A stretch of DNA of 59,956 nucleotides from Xanthobacter oligotrophicus (GTDB taxonomy: Bacteria > Pseudomonadota > Alphaproteobacteria > Rhizobiales > Xanthobacteraceae). The DNA lies in assembly GCF_008364685.1 (NCBI RefSeq), contig NZ_VTTL01000017.1, positions 1 to 59,956 of the forward strand, written 5' to 3'. Made by a program: the position numbers and the translations under genes. Numbering within the stretch: position 1 is the first letter of the stretch; each line of letters starts with the position of its first letter. Below are positions 17,417-27,500 of the stretch, piece after piece. The notes under the pieces were generated by a model. It worked only from the letters and a program-made list of their open reading frames with translations. It was not told the DNA's origin and made no database searches.

Positions 17417-18256
17417 TCACAGAAGGGCGATGGGACGAACGGGCGACCCCGTCGCGCCGCTGATGCGCAACGGCTGGGCGACAAAGGCGAAGGCTCCCCG
17501 GCCCGCCGCCCCAAGTTCGTCGAGGGCGAGGTTCTCGATGATGTGGATGCCGTTCTGGGCGATGAGGATCATGTGAACCTCGAGCGTGATGTTGTGGTGG
17601 TTCATCACCTCGAAGGCGGACGTGTCGGAGCCTACCGAGAAAGGTTTGCGCTCGGCGAGCCAGCGCCCGCCCTCGACACCCGGTCCCGGTGCACCAGCGG
17701 AATCGAGGCCGAGATACTTCGGCCCGTCGGCCCAGAAGGCTGCCCAGCCGGTGCGCACCAGCACCACGTCCCCTTCGGCGATGCGCGTTCCGGACGCTGT
17801 CTCTGCTGCCTCCAGGTCGGCGACCGTGATCTCATAGGCTGGCTCCAGTGCGTCCACACCGCGCGCGCGCGCCACATCGAGCAGGACGCCGCGGCGGAAG
17901 ATGGGGGCGATGGTTTCCGCCCCGTGCACCTTGAACAGCCCGGTGCCCTGCTGTTCCTTCGCCGCGTCGAACTTGCCGTAAAGCGCGCCGTGCTCGGAGA
18001 CATGGCACAGAGCGTCGATATGGGTGGACGAGTGGGTGCTCGTCACCATCAGCTCGTTGGACGAGGAATGGCCGCAACAGCGCAACACGTCGCCATGCCG
18101 GTTGTTGAGGGTGATGTGAAAGGGCGGATGCGCCGGGTGAATGGGCATGCCCTTCTGCATGGGATGACTGAGATCGATCCAGCGGGCGGCCCGCGCCGCC
18201 GTGAGCCAGTCCTCGAAATCGAAGGCGCGGGATTGAGCGGCGGCCAAGACGTTCAT
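17417..18256 (-). CDS. Cyclase family protein (formamidase/lactonase-like)
   Basis: The 279-residue protein has the family HxDxxxH metal motif as HIDALCH (near 92-98), with L replacing the usual proline. GDVVLVRTGWAAFWADGPKY lies near 185-205 and the NHHNITLEVHMILIAQNG block near 225-242. The start ATG overlaps the MFS stop (ATGA). It is probably a metal-dependent hydrolase that prepares an intermediate for the hydratase and aldolase. It differs clearly from the cyclase at 4682. Confidence 0.8.
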   Translation of the reverse strand: MNVLAAAQSRAFDFEDWLTAARAARWIDLSHPMQKGMPIHPAHPPFHITLNNRHGDVLRCCGHSSSNELMVTSTHSSTHIDALCHVSEHGALYGKFDAAKEQQGTGLFKVHGAETIAPIFRRGVLLDVARARGVDALEPAYEITVADLEAAETASGTRIAEGDVVLVRTGWAAFWADGPKYLGLDSAGAPGPGVEGGRWLAERKPFSVGSDTSAFEVMNHHNITLEVHMILIAQNGIHIIENLALDELGAAGRGAFAFVAQPLRISGATGSPVRPIALL

Positions 18257-19512
18257 TGGAGCTCGGCTCCCTTCGTTTCGGGCAGGAAGATCAGGACGAT
18301 GAGCCCTGCCAGCAGGAAGAAGCCGGCGGTGAAGGCCAGCGCGCCGGACAGGCCGTAGCCCGCCGAGAGGAAGCCCACCATGGCGGGGGCGAGCGCGCTC
18401 ACCGCGCGGCCGGCGTTGTAGATGAAGCCCTGGGCCGTGGCCCGCACGTTGGTGGGGAACAGCTCGGCGAAGGTGGGGGCGAAGCCGGAGTAGAAGCCGG
18501 TGCCGAAGAAGGCGACCACAGGGCCGAACGCCAGCAACATCGTGGGGGTCGAAATCATGGTGTAGACCGGCACCGCGATGGCCGACAGCACGAAGTAGAC
18601 GATGAAGGCCACCTTCCGGCCGAGCGAATCCGCCACATAGCCGAACGAGATGAATCCGAGCGCCGCGCCGATCTGCATCACCACGATCCAGGTCGTGGAC
18701 TTCACGAGGTCGAGGCCAGGGCCGCCATTCGCGGCCGGCGTGGCGAGCCAGGTCGGGATCCAGGTGAACAGGCCCCAGTAACCGCACATGGCCGCCGCGG
18801 TGAAGGCGAAGCAAACCAACGAGTTGCGCCGGTGCTCGCCGCCCAGCATCCGCATCGTTTCCATGAAGGTCAGGCGGTGGGACTGCTGCTTCCAGATCTC
18901 CGGCTCGGGCGTGTGGCGCCGGATCCAGAAGGCCAGCATGGCCGGCGCGATGCCGAAGAAGAACACGCCACGCCAACCGATCACCGGCAGCAGCACCGCC
19001 GCGACAATGGCCGCCAGCGCATAGCCGGAGGCGAACGCGCTCTGCACCCAAGCCATCACCTTGCCACGGTGCTGCGCGGGCCAGGTCTCCGTGATGAGCG
19101 CAGCGCCGGCCGACCATTCACCGCCTACGCCGAGGCCCACCACGACGCGAAAAAGAAGAAGTTGCGCAACGCTTTGTGAAAGGCCGCACAACAGCGTGCC
19201 CACCGAGTAGCACAAGATGGAGAGCACCATGGAACGGGTGCGGCCGATGCGGTCGGCGAGGAAGCCGAAGACGAGGCCGCCGAAAGCGGTGGCGACGAGG
19301 CTTGCGGAAGCGATCATCCCCGCCGTCGAGCGCTCCATTCCAAGGTCGGCGCCGATGTGGCTCAGCAGCATGGCGAACAGCAGAAGGTCCATGATGTCGA
19401 GCGCCCAGCCCAGATAAGCGGACCAGAATGCCTGCCATTGGGCCTTTGTCGCTCCGACATACCATCGTGTGCCGCCAGCCCCGGCAAGGCCGCCGGAGAT
19501 ATCGAGGCTCAT
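18253..19512 (-). CDS. MFS transporter, aromatic acid:H+ symporter-like (AAHS)
   Basis: The 419-residue, 12-helix carrier has GWALDIMDLLLFAMLLSHIG in helix 1, GFLADRIGRTRSMVLSILCY (motif A) near 78-97 and GLGVGGEWSAGAALITETWP in helix 4, as in AAHS and related carriers. GGAGGAAAG precedes the ATG. It is the first gene of the operon cyclase-hpaH-hpaI and likely imports the acid they degrade. It is divergent from a LysR gene at 19742. Confidence 0.85.
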   Translation of the reverse strand: MSLDISGGLAGAGGTRWYVGATKAQWQAFWSAYLGWALDIMDLLLFAMLLSHIGADLGMERSTAGMIASASLVATAFGGLVFGFLADRIGRTRSMVLSILCYSVGTLLCGLSQSVAQLLLFRVVVGLGVGGEWSAGAALITETWPAQHRGKVMAWVQSAFASGYALAAIVAAVLLPVIGWRGVFFFGIAPAMLAFWIRRHTPEPEIWKQQSHRLTFMETMRMLGGEHRRNSLVCFAFTAAAMCGYWGLFTWIPTWLATPAANGGPGLDLVKSTTWIVVMQIGAALGFISFGYVADSLGRKVAFIVYFVLSAIAVPVYTMISTPTMLLAFGPVVAFFGTGFYSGFAPTFAELFPTNVRATAQGFIYNAGRAVSALAPAMVGFLSAGYGLSGALAFTAGFFLLAGLIVLIFLPETKGAELQ

Positions 19513-19741
19513 TGGCTTTCCTCCACATTTGTTTCTTGCTCGGATCCGGTTGGCCCGGATCGAGACCGGTTCACTCAGGCGAGCTCAATTGCTTGGCCGA
19601 CTGGCGTTTTCGCTTTGATAGAAACCGGCGTGAGAGGCCGCAATTGGTCAATTTTCAAGCCACATGTGAGCGGATTTGACATCCGTGCGACGGCACCGCA
19701 TGCCTTCAGGGCTTTCGCTCGCCCCGCACGTGTGAACCCGA

Positions 19742-20638
19742 ATGTCCGCACCCTACCGCTCTCTGCCGTCCCTCCAGACGCTACGCTGCTTCGAGGCCGC
19801 CGCGCGCCTCGGCAGCTTCACCTCCGCGGCGGAGGAGATGTGCATCACCCACAGCGCCGTGAGCCACCAGATCCGCGCGTTGGAGGAAGCCATCGGACGG
19901 CCGCTCTTCATGCGGCAAGGCAATCGCATGGCGTTGACCGTGGTCGGCCGCACTCTGGCTGCCGAAACCAGGCGAGCGCTCGACTATCTCAGTCAGGCCT
20001 ACGCGGTGGCGCACGCCCAGTCGGTTCCGCGTCCGGTGATGCTGAACCTCGCAGTGCAGGTGGGGCTCGCGGAGCATTTCCTCCTGCCGCGTCTCCACGA
20101 ATTCAAGCAGGTGCTCGGCCCCGTTGTGCTGCGGCTGGCCAGCCTGCCCGATCTGGGAGAGAAATGCCCGGACGAGGCCGACATGGCGCTCGTCTACGGC
20201 ACCGGGGACGTGCCTGGCATGATCGTCGAGAAGATCGCCGACGAGGAGGTCTTTCCGGTCTGCAGCCCCACCTTTCTCGCCCGCTATCCCGGCCTCTGCC
20301 TGGAAGCCATGCCGGAGCTGCCGCTGCTGCTCCATTCACAGGTGACGTGGAACCTGTGGCTCGAGAAGGCGAATCTCCCGATCCTCTATCCCGCCCAGTC
20401 GACGCTCATGGACGACATCGCCCTCACCATCTGCGGCGCCCTCGCCGGTCAGGGCATCGCCATGGCGCGCTCCCTCCTCGTGCGAGATTATCTTAGGACC
20501 GGAAAGCTCGTGCGCTTGTTCGACCTTTCGGTGCCCGGCATCTTTTCTTACCACCTCGCATGCCGGACCAATGAAGTACGTATGCGTTACGCAGACCAGA
20601 TCGACTGGATCGTCCGCGAAATGCGGGCGCTCCGATAG
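19742..20638 (+). CDS. LysR-family regulator (GcvA-like)
   Basis: The 298-residue protein begins LPSLQTLRCFEAAARLGSFT then SAAEEMCITHSAVSHQIRAL, the GcvA-type HTH. A substrate-binding domain follows from about residue 95. It lies 229 bp from, and divergent to, the MFS-cyclase-hpaH-hpaI operon and is the likely regulator. No clean operator palindrome stands out in the gap. Confidence 0.9.
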   Translation: MSAPYRSLPSLQTLRCFEAAARLGSFTSAAEEMCITHSAVSHQIRALEEAIGRPLFMRQGNRMALTVVGRTLAAETRRALDYLSQAYAVAHAQSVPRPVMLNLAVQVGLAEHFLLPRLHEFKQVLGPVVLRLASLPDLGEKCPDEADMALVYGTGDVPGMIVEKIADEEVFPVCSPTFLARYPGLCLEAMPELPLLLHSQVTWNLWLEKANLPILYPAQSTLMDDIALTICGALAGQGIAMARSLLVRDYLRTGKLVRLFDLSVPGIFSYHLACRTNEVRMRYADQIDWIVREMRALR

Positions 20639-20680
20639 TCGCGTCATTTCCCCGGTGGGTTGCATGGCGGCCTGAACATC

Positions 20681-21616
20681 TCAAGTGCCGGCACGGGTCG
20701 CCCCTGCCGGCGTGGTGGGGGCCAGCTCCTTCCGCAGCTGCTGCAACAGGCGGGATGCGGCGACCGTCAGGAAGCTGTTTGCACGGCAATATATCGAAAA
20801 GCTACGAAGCGACTGCACCTGGGCACTTCTCACCTCCAAGGCAATGATCGGTGAAACGGGGCTCTCAAAGAGCATTGGTGGTAGCCAGGTCAAAAAATCC
20901 GCTCGTTCCACCAATGCTTTCATTACAAGCAGGGATTGCGTTTCGACGCGAACGACAGGCGTAGGAACGCCATTCCGGGTGAAAACCTCCGTGACCTGAC
21001 TGCGCACAGAGGTTCCTTCAGGCGGAAGCACCCAATTCTCTTCACGGATATCTCCGAGGGAGAGGTTGCCGCGCGCGGCAAGCGTGTGCCCCCTACGGGC
21101 GACAAAGCAGCAGCCATCGTGGGGGATCCCACGCGCCAGGCATTGAATGTCCTGTCCTTCGGGCAAATGAAAGGCGACTGCCAGATCAAGCTCGCCGTGT
21201 ACGAGCCGCACCGCAAGTTCATCCTCCAATCCCACTGCGATGGAGAAGGCGGTTTCTGGAAATAACGCAGCCATACGAACGATTATTTTGGGTAAGAGGG
21301 CTTCGGCCGCGCTCGACACCACCCCAAGTCGCACACTTCCCTGGCCTATGCCGCGAAGCGCCCGAATTTCCGAAATCGTGGTTTGGGTTTCATTTTCAAG
21401 AATACGCGCACGCCGCAGGAGCACTTCGCCGTAGGCGGTCAGTGTCATGCCAGTGGGTTGCCTCTCGAAAAGCGGAGCACCCACTTGGGCCTCAAGACGC
21501 TTGATCGTCCGCGTCAAAGCCGGCTGCGTCAGGTTAAGAACCTGAGCCGCGCGGCTGAGGGAGCCTTGCTCGGCGACCGCCAGGAACGCCGTCACCAGTC
21601 TGGAATCCAGGGGCAT
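20681..21616 (-). CDS. LysR-family transcriptional regulator
   Basis: The 311-residue protein has the HTH MPLDSRLVTAFLAVAEQGSL followed by SRAAQVLNLTQPALTRTIKRL. Its effector domain contains LGVVSSAAEALLPKIIVRM near 97-115. It is convergent with the preceding LysR gene (42-bp gap) and divergent from the class II aldolase at 21731, its probable target. Confidence 0.9.
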   Translation of the reverse strand: MPLDSRLVTAFLAVAEQGSLSRAAQVLNLTQPALTRTIKRLEAQVGAPLFERQPTGMTLTAYGEVLLRRARILENETQTTISEIRALRGIGQGSVRLGVVSSAAEALLPKIIVRMAALFPETAFSIAVGLEDELAVRLVHGELDLAVAFHLPEGQDIQCLARGIPHDGCCFVARRGHTLAARGNLSLGDIREENWVLPPEGTSVRSQVTEVFTRNGVPTPVVRVETQSLLVMKALVERADFLTWLPPMLFESPVSPIIALEVRSAQVQSLRSFSIYCRANSFLTVAASRLLQQLRKELAPTTPAGATRAGT

Positions 21617-21730
21617 GATCTTTGGTTATATCTTGAGCGCACTTGGCATTGGATTTTGCGGGACGCCTGATCCAGCTTCGATCCGACGGAGGCATTCGCC
21701 CTGAAGGGATGATACGGAGGATTTCGAGGC

Positions 21731-22516
21731 ATGAACAATGATAAAATGCAGCAGTCGCTTCAACGTCGCGCCACCCTGCGCGAACGCGTGAGCGATGCGG
21801 AGTGGGCCTCGCGCGTTGAGTTGGCCGCCTGCTACCAGCTGTGCGCCCACTATGGAATGACGGATATGATTTACAATCATATCTCGTTGCGTATTCCCGG
21901 CGAGGGGGAGCACTTCCTGATCAATGCCTTTGGGCTCCTCTATGAAGAAGTGAACGCATCGAACCTGGTGAAGGTCGATATCGACGGTGTCCAGCTGGAC
22001 GATGACCCCTTGGACGTGAGCCCCGCAGGCTTCGTCATTCATTCCGCGATCCACCGCGCGCGGCCCGACGCGCGTTGCATTTTTCACACCCACACCGCAG
22101 CAGGGGTGGCCGTGTCCGCTCAGGAGGGAGGCCTCCTGCCCATCTCCCAGCACGCGCTCCGCTTTTTCAACCGGATCGGGTATCACCCGTTCGAAGGCAT
22201 CGCCCTTGATCTCGACGAACAGGAGCGACTTGTGCGCGATATCGGGGCGCACAACGCGCTCGTATTGGAGAATCACGGTCTGTTGACCTGCGGAAAATCT
22301 GTGCGAGACGCATTTGAGCTCATGTATTACCTGGAGACAGCATGCAAGATCCAGGTGGCTGCCCAGTCCACGGGAGCAGGCCTCATCGTTCCATCTGAAG
22401 CGGTCGCCCGGCGGACGGCGCAGCAGTTCGAAGATATCGACCCCTTCATCGACGAACGGGACTGGAAGGCGCTTCTTCGCCTGCTGGATCGGCAGCGATC
22501 CACATACGCAGCGTGA
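21731..22516 (+). CDS. Class II aldolase/adducin family protein
   Basis: The 261-residue protein has the zinc-site pattern of this family: IYNHISLRIPGEGEHFLINAFG near 48-69, FHTHTAAGVAVSAQEGGLLP near 117-136, and LENHGLLTCGKSVRDAFELM near 178-197. Members are sugar-phosphate aldolases, epimerases or, in adducin-like cases, enzymes of unknown reaction. The operon partner is an ACS-type MFS carrier, so the substrate is likely an imported sugar acid or hydroxy acid. Confidence 0.85.
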   Translation: MNNDKMQQSLQRRATLRERVSDAEWASRVELAACYQLCAHYGMTDMIYNHISLRIPGEGEHFLINAFGLLYEEVNASNLVKVDIDGVQLDDDPLDVSPAGFVIHSAIHRARPDARCIFHTHTAAGVAVSAQEGGLLPISQHALRFFNRIGYHPFEGIALDLDEQERLVRDIGAHNALVLENHGLLTCGKSVRDAFELMYYLETACKIQVAAQSTGAGLIVPSEAVARRTAQQFEDIDPFIDERDWKALLRLLDRQRSTYAA

Positions 22517-22552
22517 GCGATAGTTTAATAAGAAAAACGAGGAGGAAATGGC

Positions 22553-23863
22553 ATGAACGCCGAGTCAACGGTCGTCGTGGACGCAAATGAAAATGAAACT
22601 GATGCGCGATTGTTAGCAAAAATTAGCTGGAGGTTTATTCCATTTATAATGGCATGCTACTTATTCGCATACCTTGATCGCGTAAATATATCATTTGCCA
22701 AAATCGAGATGGCAAAAGATCTTAAATTTAGCGATGTCGTATACGGATTTGGTGCAAGCATCTTTTTCATTGGATATTTTTTCCTTGAGGTTCCAAGCAA
22801 TCTCGTGCTCAGCCGCGTAGGTGCACGGATTTGGCTGGCTCGGATAATGATCAGCTGGGGTGTCATCAGCTGTGCGATGTTATTTGTGCGAGGAGAGACA
22901 TCTTTTTATATCCTGAGATTTTTGCTCGGGGTCGCGGAGGCCGGCTTCTTTCCGGGTATTCTCTATTTTCTGACGGTATGGTACCCAAGTCAGCTTCGTG
23001 GGCGTATTATGGCGGCCTTGATCTGCGCTATTCCCATCTCCGGACTAATCGGCGGTCCTCTTTCCGGCTGGCTTCTCGACTCTCTCCATCAGGTCTGGGG
23101 GTTGAAGGGGTGGCAATGGCTTTTCCTGGTCGAAGGCTTTCCGTCGATACTCTTGGGGATTGCCTGCCTTTTCATCCTTCGCGATGCTCCAGACCAGACT
23201 GAATGGCTTTCGGCAACCGACCGCGCGCGATTGAAACAAATCAAGATGAACGAGGGTCTCGAGGCGCCTCGTCATTCGTTTCGCGGCGCTTTGGCATCCC
23301 TCGGCCTGTGGAAGCTTACCTTTACCTATTTCTCGCTCGGGGCCGGCTTTCTGGGAATCGCGTTTTGGATGCCAACCTTGCTGAAGGAGGCGGGAGCGGG
23401 ATCAAATACATCAATCGGACTTTTGTCGGCTATCCCGCATCTGTTTTCGATCATCGCCATCCTGGTTGCAGGTTGGTCCTCCGATCACTTCCATGAACGG
23501 CGCCTCCACCTCGTTGTGCCGATCCTTTTCGGGGCGATCGGCCTCGTGGCCGCGGTCAACGCCGGCGGCGATCTCCGCCTTGTTCTGATTGGGTTGACTA
23601 TAGGCACCGCAGGCATAAGCACAGCCATCGCGATGTTCTGGCCGCTGCCCGGCCTTGTCTTGGGGCCTCAGGCCCTGGCCGGCGGACTCGCGGTCATCAA
23701 CTCTGCACTTGCTCTGGGCGGGTTCGTAACGCCGTTTGCCATCGGGTGGCTACGAGACAACGTCGTACAGGGAGGGGTTGTCGCCCTTTACGCCCTCGCC
23801 GGCACGCTGGTGCTCGGCGCGGCATTAGTTCTTACGTTCAGCGGTCGTGCCGTGAACCGATAG
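22553..23863 (+). CDS. MFS transporter, anion:cation symporter (tartrate/hexuronate-like)
   Basis: The 436-residue, 12-helix protein has ACS-family features: ACYLFAYLDRVNISFAKIEM near 34-54, SIFFIGYFFLEVPSNLVLSR near 69-90 and RFLLGVAEAGFFPGILYFLT near 118-140. GAGGAGGAAA precedes the ATG. The first ~400 bp are much more AT-rich than the rest of the gene and its neighbours, with codons such as ATA, TTA and AAA. The carrier likely imports the acid handled by the class II aldolase. Confidence 0.85.
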   Translation: MNAESTVVVDANENETDARLLAKISWRFIPFIMACYLFAYLDRVNISFAKIEMAKDLKFSDVVYGFGASIFFIGYFFLEVPSNLVLSRVGARIWLARIMISWGVISCAMLFVRGETSFYILRFLLGVAEAGFFPGILYFLTVWYPSQLRGRIMAALICAIPISGLIGGPLSGWLLDSLHQVWGLKGWQWLFLVEGFPSILLGIACLFILRDAPDQTEWLSATDRARLKQIKMNEGLEAPRHSFRGALASLGLWKLTFTYFSLGAGFLGIAFWMPTLLKEAGAGSNTSIGLLSAIPHLFSIIAILVAGWSSDHFHERRLHLVVPILFGAIGLVAAVNAGGDLRLVLIGLTIGTAGISTAIAMFWPLPGLVLGPQALAGGLAVINSALALGGFVTPFAIGWLRDNVVQGGVVALYALAGTLVLGAALVLTFSGRAVNR

Positions 23864-23944
23864 CCCCGAGGAGCACCGGTTCCAGTTGAGCGAAGACCTG
23901 GGTGGATGGCAGTTCCGGCGCGCTTGCCGAACTTGGAGCCGTAA

Positions 23945-24373
23945 TTCGGCGGCGCTACCGAATGGCAGCGCTTCTCGGGTGCGCTCCAGTACAAGACCCG
24001 CGATCTGCTCGTCACGGCCACCCGCGAAGTCAGCTTCGAAGTCTATCCGGCCGATCGTTTCGTGCTGCTTGGCCCGTCCGGCTGCGGCAAGTCCAGCCTC
24101 TTGAAATGTGTCGCCGGCTTCCTGAAGCCGGCGGCCCGCTTCATGCGGCTGAACGGCCAGATGATCACCGGCGCCGGCCCCGCCCGCATGATGGTGTTCC
24201 AGGATTTCGACCAGCTGATGCCCCGGAAGACCGTGCTGGAGAACGTGATGTTCCCCATCCTGGTGAGCCGTCGTTTTCCCCGGCCCGTGGCCCGCGAGCG
24301 CGCCCTGGCCAGTATTACGAAGGTCAAGCTCGGCAGGTTCGCGGACGTCTATCGAAATGACCAGGACACATAA
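23945..24373 (+). pseudogene. ABC transporter ATPase fragment (nitrate/sulfonate/taurine type)
   Basis: An open frame with no good start after a TAA at 23942 reads the N-terminal part of an SsuB/TauB/NrtD-like ATPase. Walker A GPSGCGKSSLLKCVAGFL is followed by VFQDFDQLMPRKTVLENV, the Q-loop. It then ends at residue ~142, before the signature and Walker B. It cannot hydrolyse ATP. It is a truncated relic of a transport operon. Confidence 0.75.
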
Positions 24374-24534
24374 CTTTCAGGATGGGCTCTTAGGTGCTCC
24401 AAGCCCCGTCCAGGCATATGCCCGCCATCGGAGGTTTAAAAAAAGGGCGCCATCTGTTGCTGCAGTGCAACACACGGATGAAGGTTTTAATGTACCTTCG
24501 TGCCGTATCCAGATATGGGTTGGAGGGTTGCGTA

Positions 24535-27500
24535 ATGGAGCGGGCGCCTGGCAAGCCTGAAGCGATTCTTGGACAATTGCGTTCGGGAGCTTCTCTCATT
24601 GCGATAGCGTTGGCTGCACTCACGGTGTCGGCCCCTGTCTCGGCCTCCAGCTGCGGCGACGGCAATGCTCCGGCAGGCGGCGCGTGCGCGACCGTCCCGT
24701 TCAATCCGGCGGACAATGACGCGCAAGTCGGCGCCACCATCGTCAACGGCGGCGCCACCGTCACCCTCTCCGGTACCAACCAGTTCGTCGCCGGCCAGAC
24801 CGGCACGGCCGGCAGCCAGCCGCTCCAGGATTTCGCCATCGTCTCGGGCAGCGAGAACCTCGCGACGCCGGTGCTGACCAAGGGTTCCCAGAACGGCACC
24901 GCCAGCTACACGGATCCCATCACCGGCTCCACCCGGACCGTCAATGTCTATGTGAACGGGCAGATGAGCGCCCCGGAACTCGGCACGACGAGCCGGACGC
25001 TCTATGTGGGCATGGAGGACAACCAGTACATCGACGCCCGCATCGGCACCGTGGAGAGCAGCGGCGGCACGCTGAACATCGCCTCCACCGGCAACTTCAC
25101 CATCGCCGCCAAGCAGACTACCCTCTACAGCGCCGACGGCACCGGCGCGACCGATTCCAAGCTCTCGTGGCAGTCCCCCGGCAACACCACCGTCGTGATG
25201 AACGGGGCGACCCTGCCGTCCAATCCCGTTCCCGGCGACGACACCGTCACCTCGAGCGCCCTCGCGGGCTGGCCGACCACGGTGACGGTGAACGGCTCCG
25301 ATTACCTCATCACCAGCCTCGCCGACTACCAGGCCTTCAACACCACCCTCATCGGCCTGATCGAGACCGGCGAGGTCGACCAGGTGCAGTACGACGCCTA
25401 CATGACGCAGGCCGCCAACCTGCAGACCGGCAGCGTTCGCTACACCGCGGCCGATCCGCTGCCGGCGCCGACCGACGACGTGTGGCAGAGCGTCGGCACC
25501 CGCACGGTGCTGTCGGCCGACGGTGCGCGGGCGAGCGCGGAGATCCAGGCGGGATCGAGCCTCACCGTCACCGGCGCCAACGGCGGTGTGCTGCGCGGCA
25601 CCAACGGCGCCACCGTGAGCAATGACGGCACCATCGTCTCCAATGACGGCATCTCGGTCTATCTGCGCAGCGGCTCCACCGGCACCAATACCGGTGTCAT
25701 CACCGCCAAGGGCAGCGCCACCGGCGTCAATACGGACGCATCGAGCTTCACCAACGAGAACATCATCAACAAGGGCATCGGCAGCAATTCCAGCGCGATC
25801 ACCGCCACCAACTCCACGGTGGTGAACAACGGCATCATCAATCTCGGCACGGCGGCAAGCTCGGCCAACACCTCGGCCTATGGCGTCGACATCACCGGCG
25901 GCTCGTTCACCAACTCCGCCGACGCGGTGATCTATATCGGCCGCGGCGATCAGACCGATCCTAACACCCCCGCCGCCGACGTGGCGCTGAACCTCGGCGG
26001 CAACCTCGCCGCCGTCAACGTGCGCAGCGGCGCCACGGTGAGCAACGAGGGCGCCATCGTCATCGGCACCAAGACGCAGGGCGCCTCCGGCATCCGCATC
26101 GACGGCGCCACCAACGTGCAGGTGGACAATTCCGGATCCATCACAGTAAAGGGCGCCGCGGCGGATGCGCCGCGCCTCAATACCGGCATTTACGTGCGCA
26201 ATTCCGGGACCGGCGGCGGCAGCATCACCAATTCCGGCAGCATCGTCGTCGAGGGCGTGAACGGCATCGGCATGCAGGTCATCGCCGACGGCGCCGGCAC
26301 TGCTGCCAACGCCACGTCCACCGGCAGCATCACGGTGGCCGGCGGCGCAGCCCCCTCCAGTGGAACGCGCAATTTCGGCGTGTGGGTGGAAGGCGATGAA
26401 GGGGGCGCCGCCACCTCCGACATCTCGGGCTCCATCACCCTCACCGGCGTCGGTGCCATCGGCGTGCATGCCCGCGGCAATGCCGACGTGACGGTGGAGG
26501 GCAGCGCCACGGTGGTGTTCGCCTCCGGTACGGACCAGATCGGCTACTTCATCTACGGGCCGGATGCGAAGATCGCCGTCCTGCGCAACGATCTCGAGGT
26601 GAATACCGAGCGCTCCACCCTGTTCCGCATCGCCGACGGTGCCGTCTTCGACGGCAGCGGCTACACCCTCACCGCCAGCGGCAAGGATTCCGTGGGCGTG
26701 CTGGGCACCGGGGCGGGCACCAAGATCGAGACCAAGGGCAGCACCTTCTATCTCACCGGCGTGGGCGCGAATGCCGTCACCGTGGAGGGCGGCGCCATCG
26801 GCACCATCGATAGCGCCACCACCATCCACCTTAATGCGGCCAACACCATCGCCGGCATCGCCGACGGGCAGAAGCACGATATCTACGGCAACGCCGTGGG
26901 CGACCCCGACGCCACCACGAAGCTGACCAACTCCGCCGCGCTTTCTTCTTCGAACGTCGAGGTGATCGGCCTCATCGCCCGCAACAAGGCGACGGTCGAG
27001 AATTCGGGCGAGGTGGACTTTTCCGGCGCCGACAGCACCGGCCTTCTCGCCGAAACCGGCGGCCAGGTGAAGAACACCGCGAAGGTCACGATCAGCGGGT
27101 CGGCCAGCTATGGCCTCGTCGCCATCAATAGCGGCAGCCAGGTGACGAATTCCGGAGAAGTGATCGTCAAGGGCGTCGATGGATATGGCCTGCTCGCCGA
27201 AGACAAGGCGAAGATCGTGAACAAAGCCGATGGCGTGGTCACGCTGGAGGCCGGCTACGGCACCGGCATCGCCGCGCACACCGGCAGCTCGCTGGAGAAC
27301 CACGCGAAGATCAACGTCAACGGCGCCAACGGCACCGGCATCGAGGTGAGCGGCAAGAGCACCGGCACCAACGATGGCGACGTGGAGATGAAACAGACGA
27401 CGTCGACCGGCATCCGGGCGGATGACGGGTCCATCACCACGTCTGGCAAGATCACAGCCTTCGGCGCCGACAGCATCGGCCTGTTTTCGCTGAACGGCGG

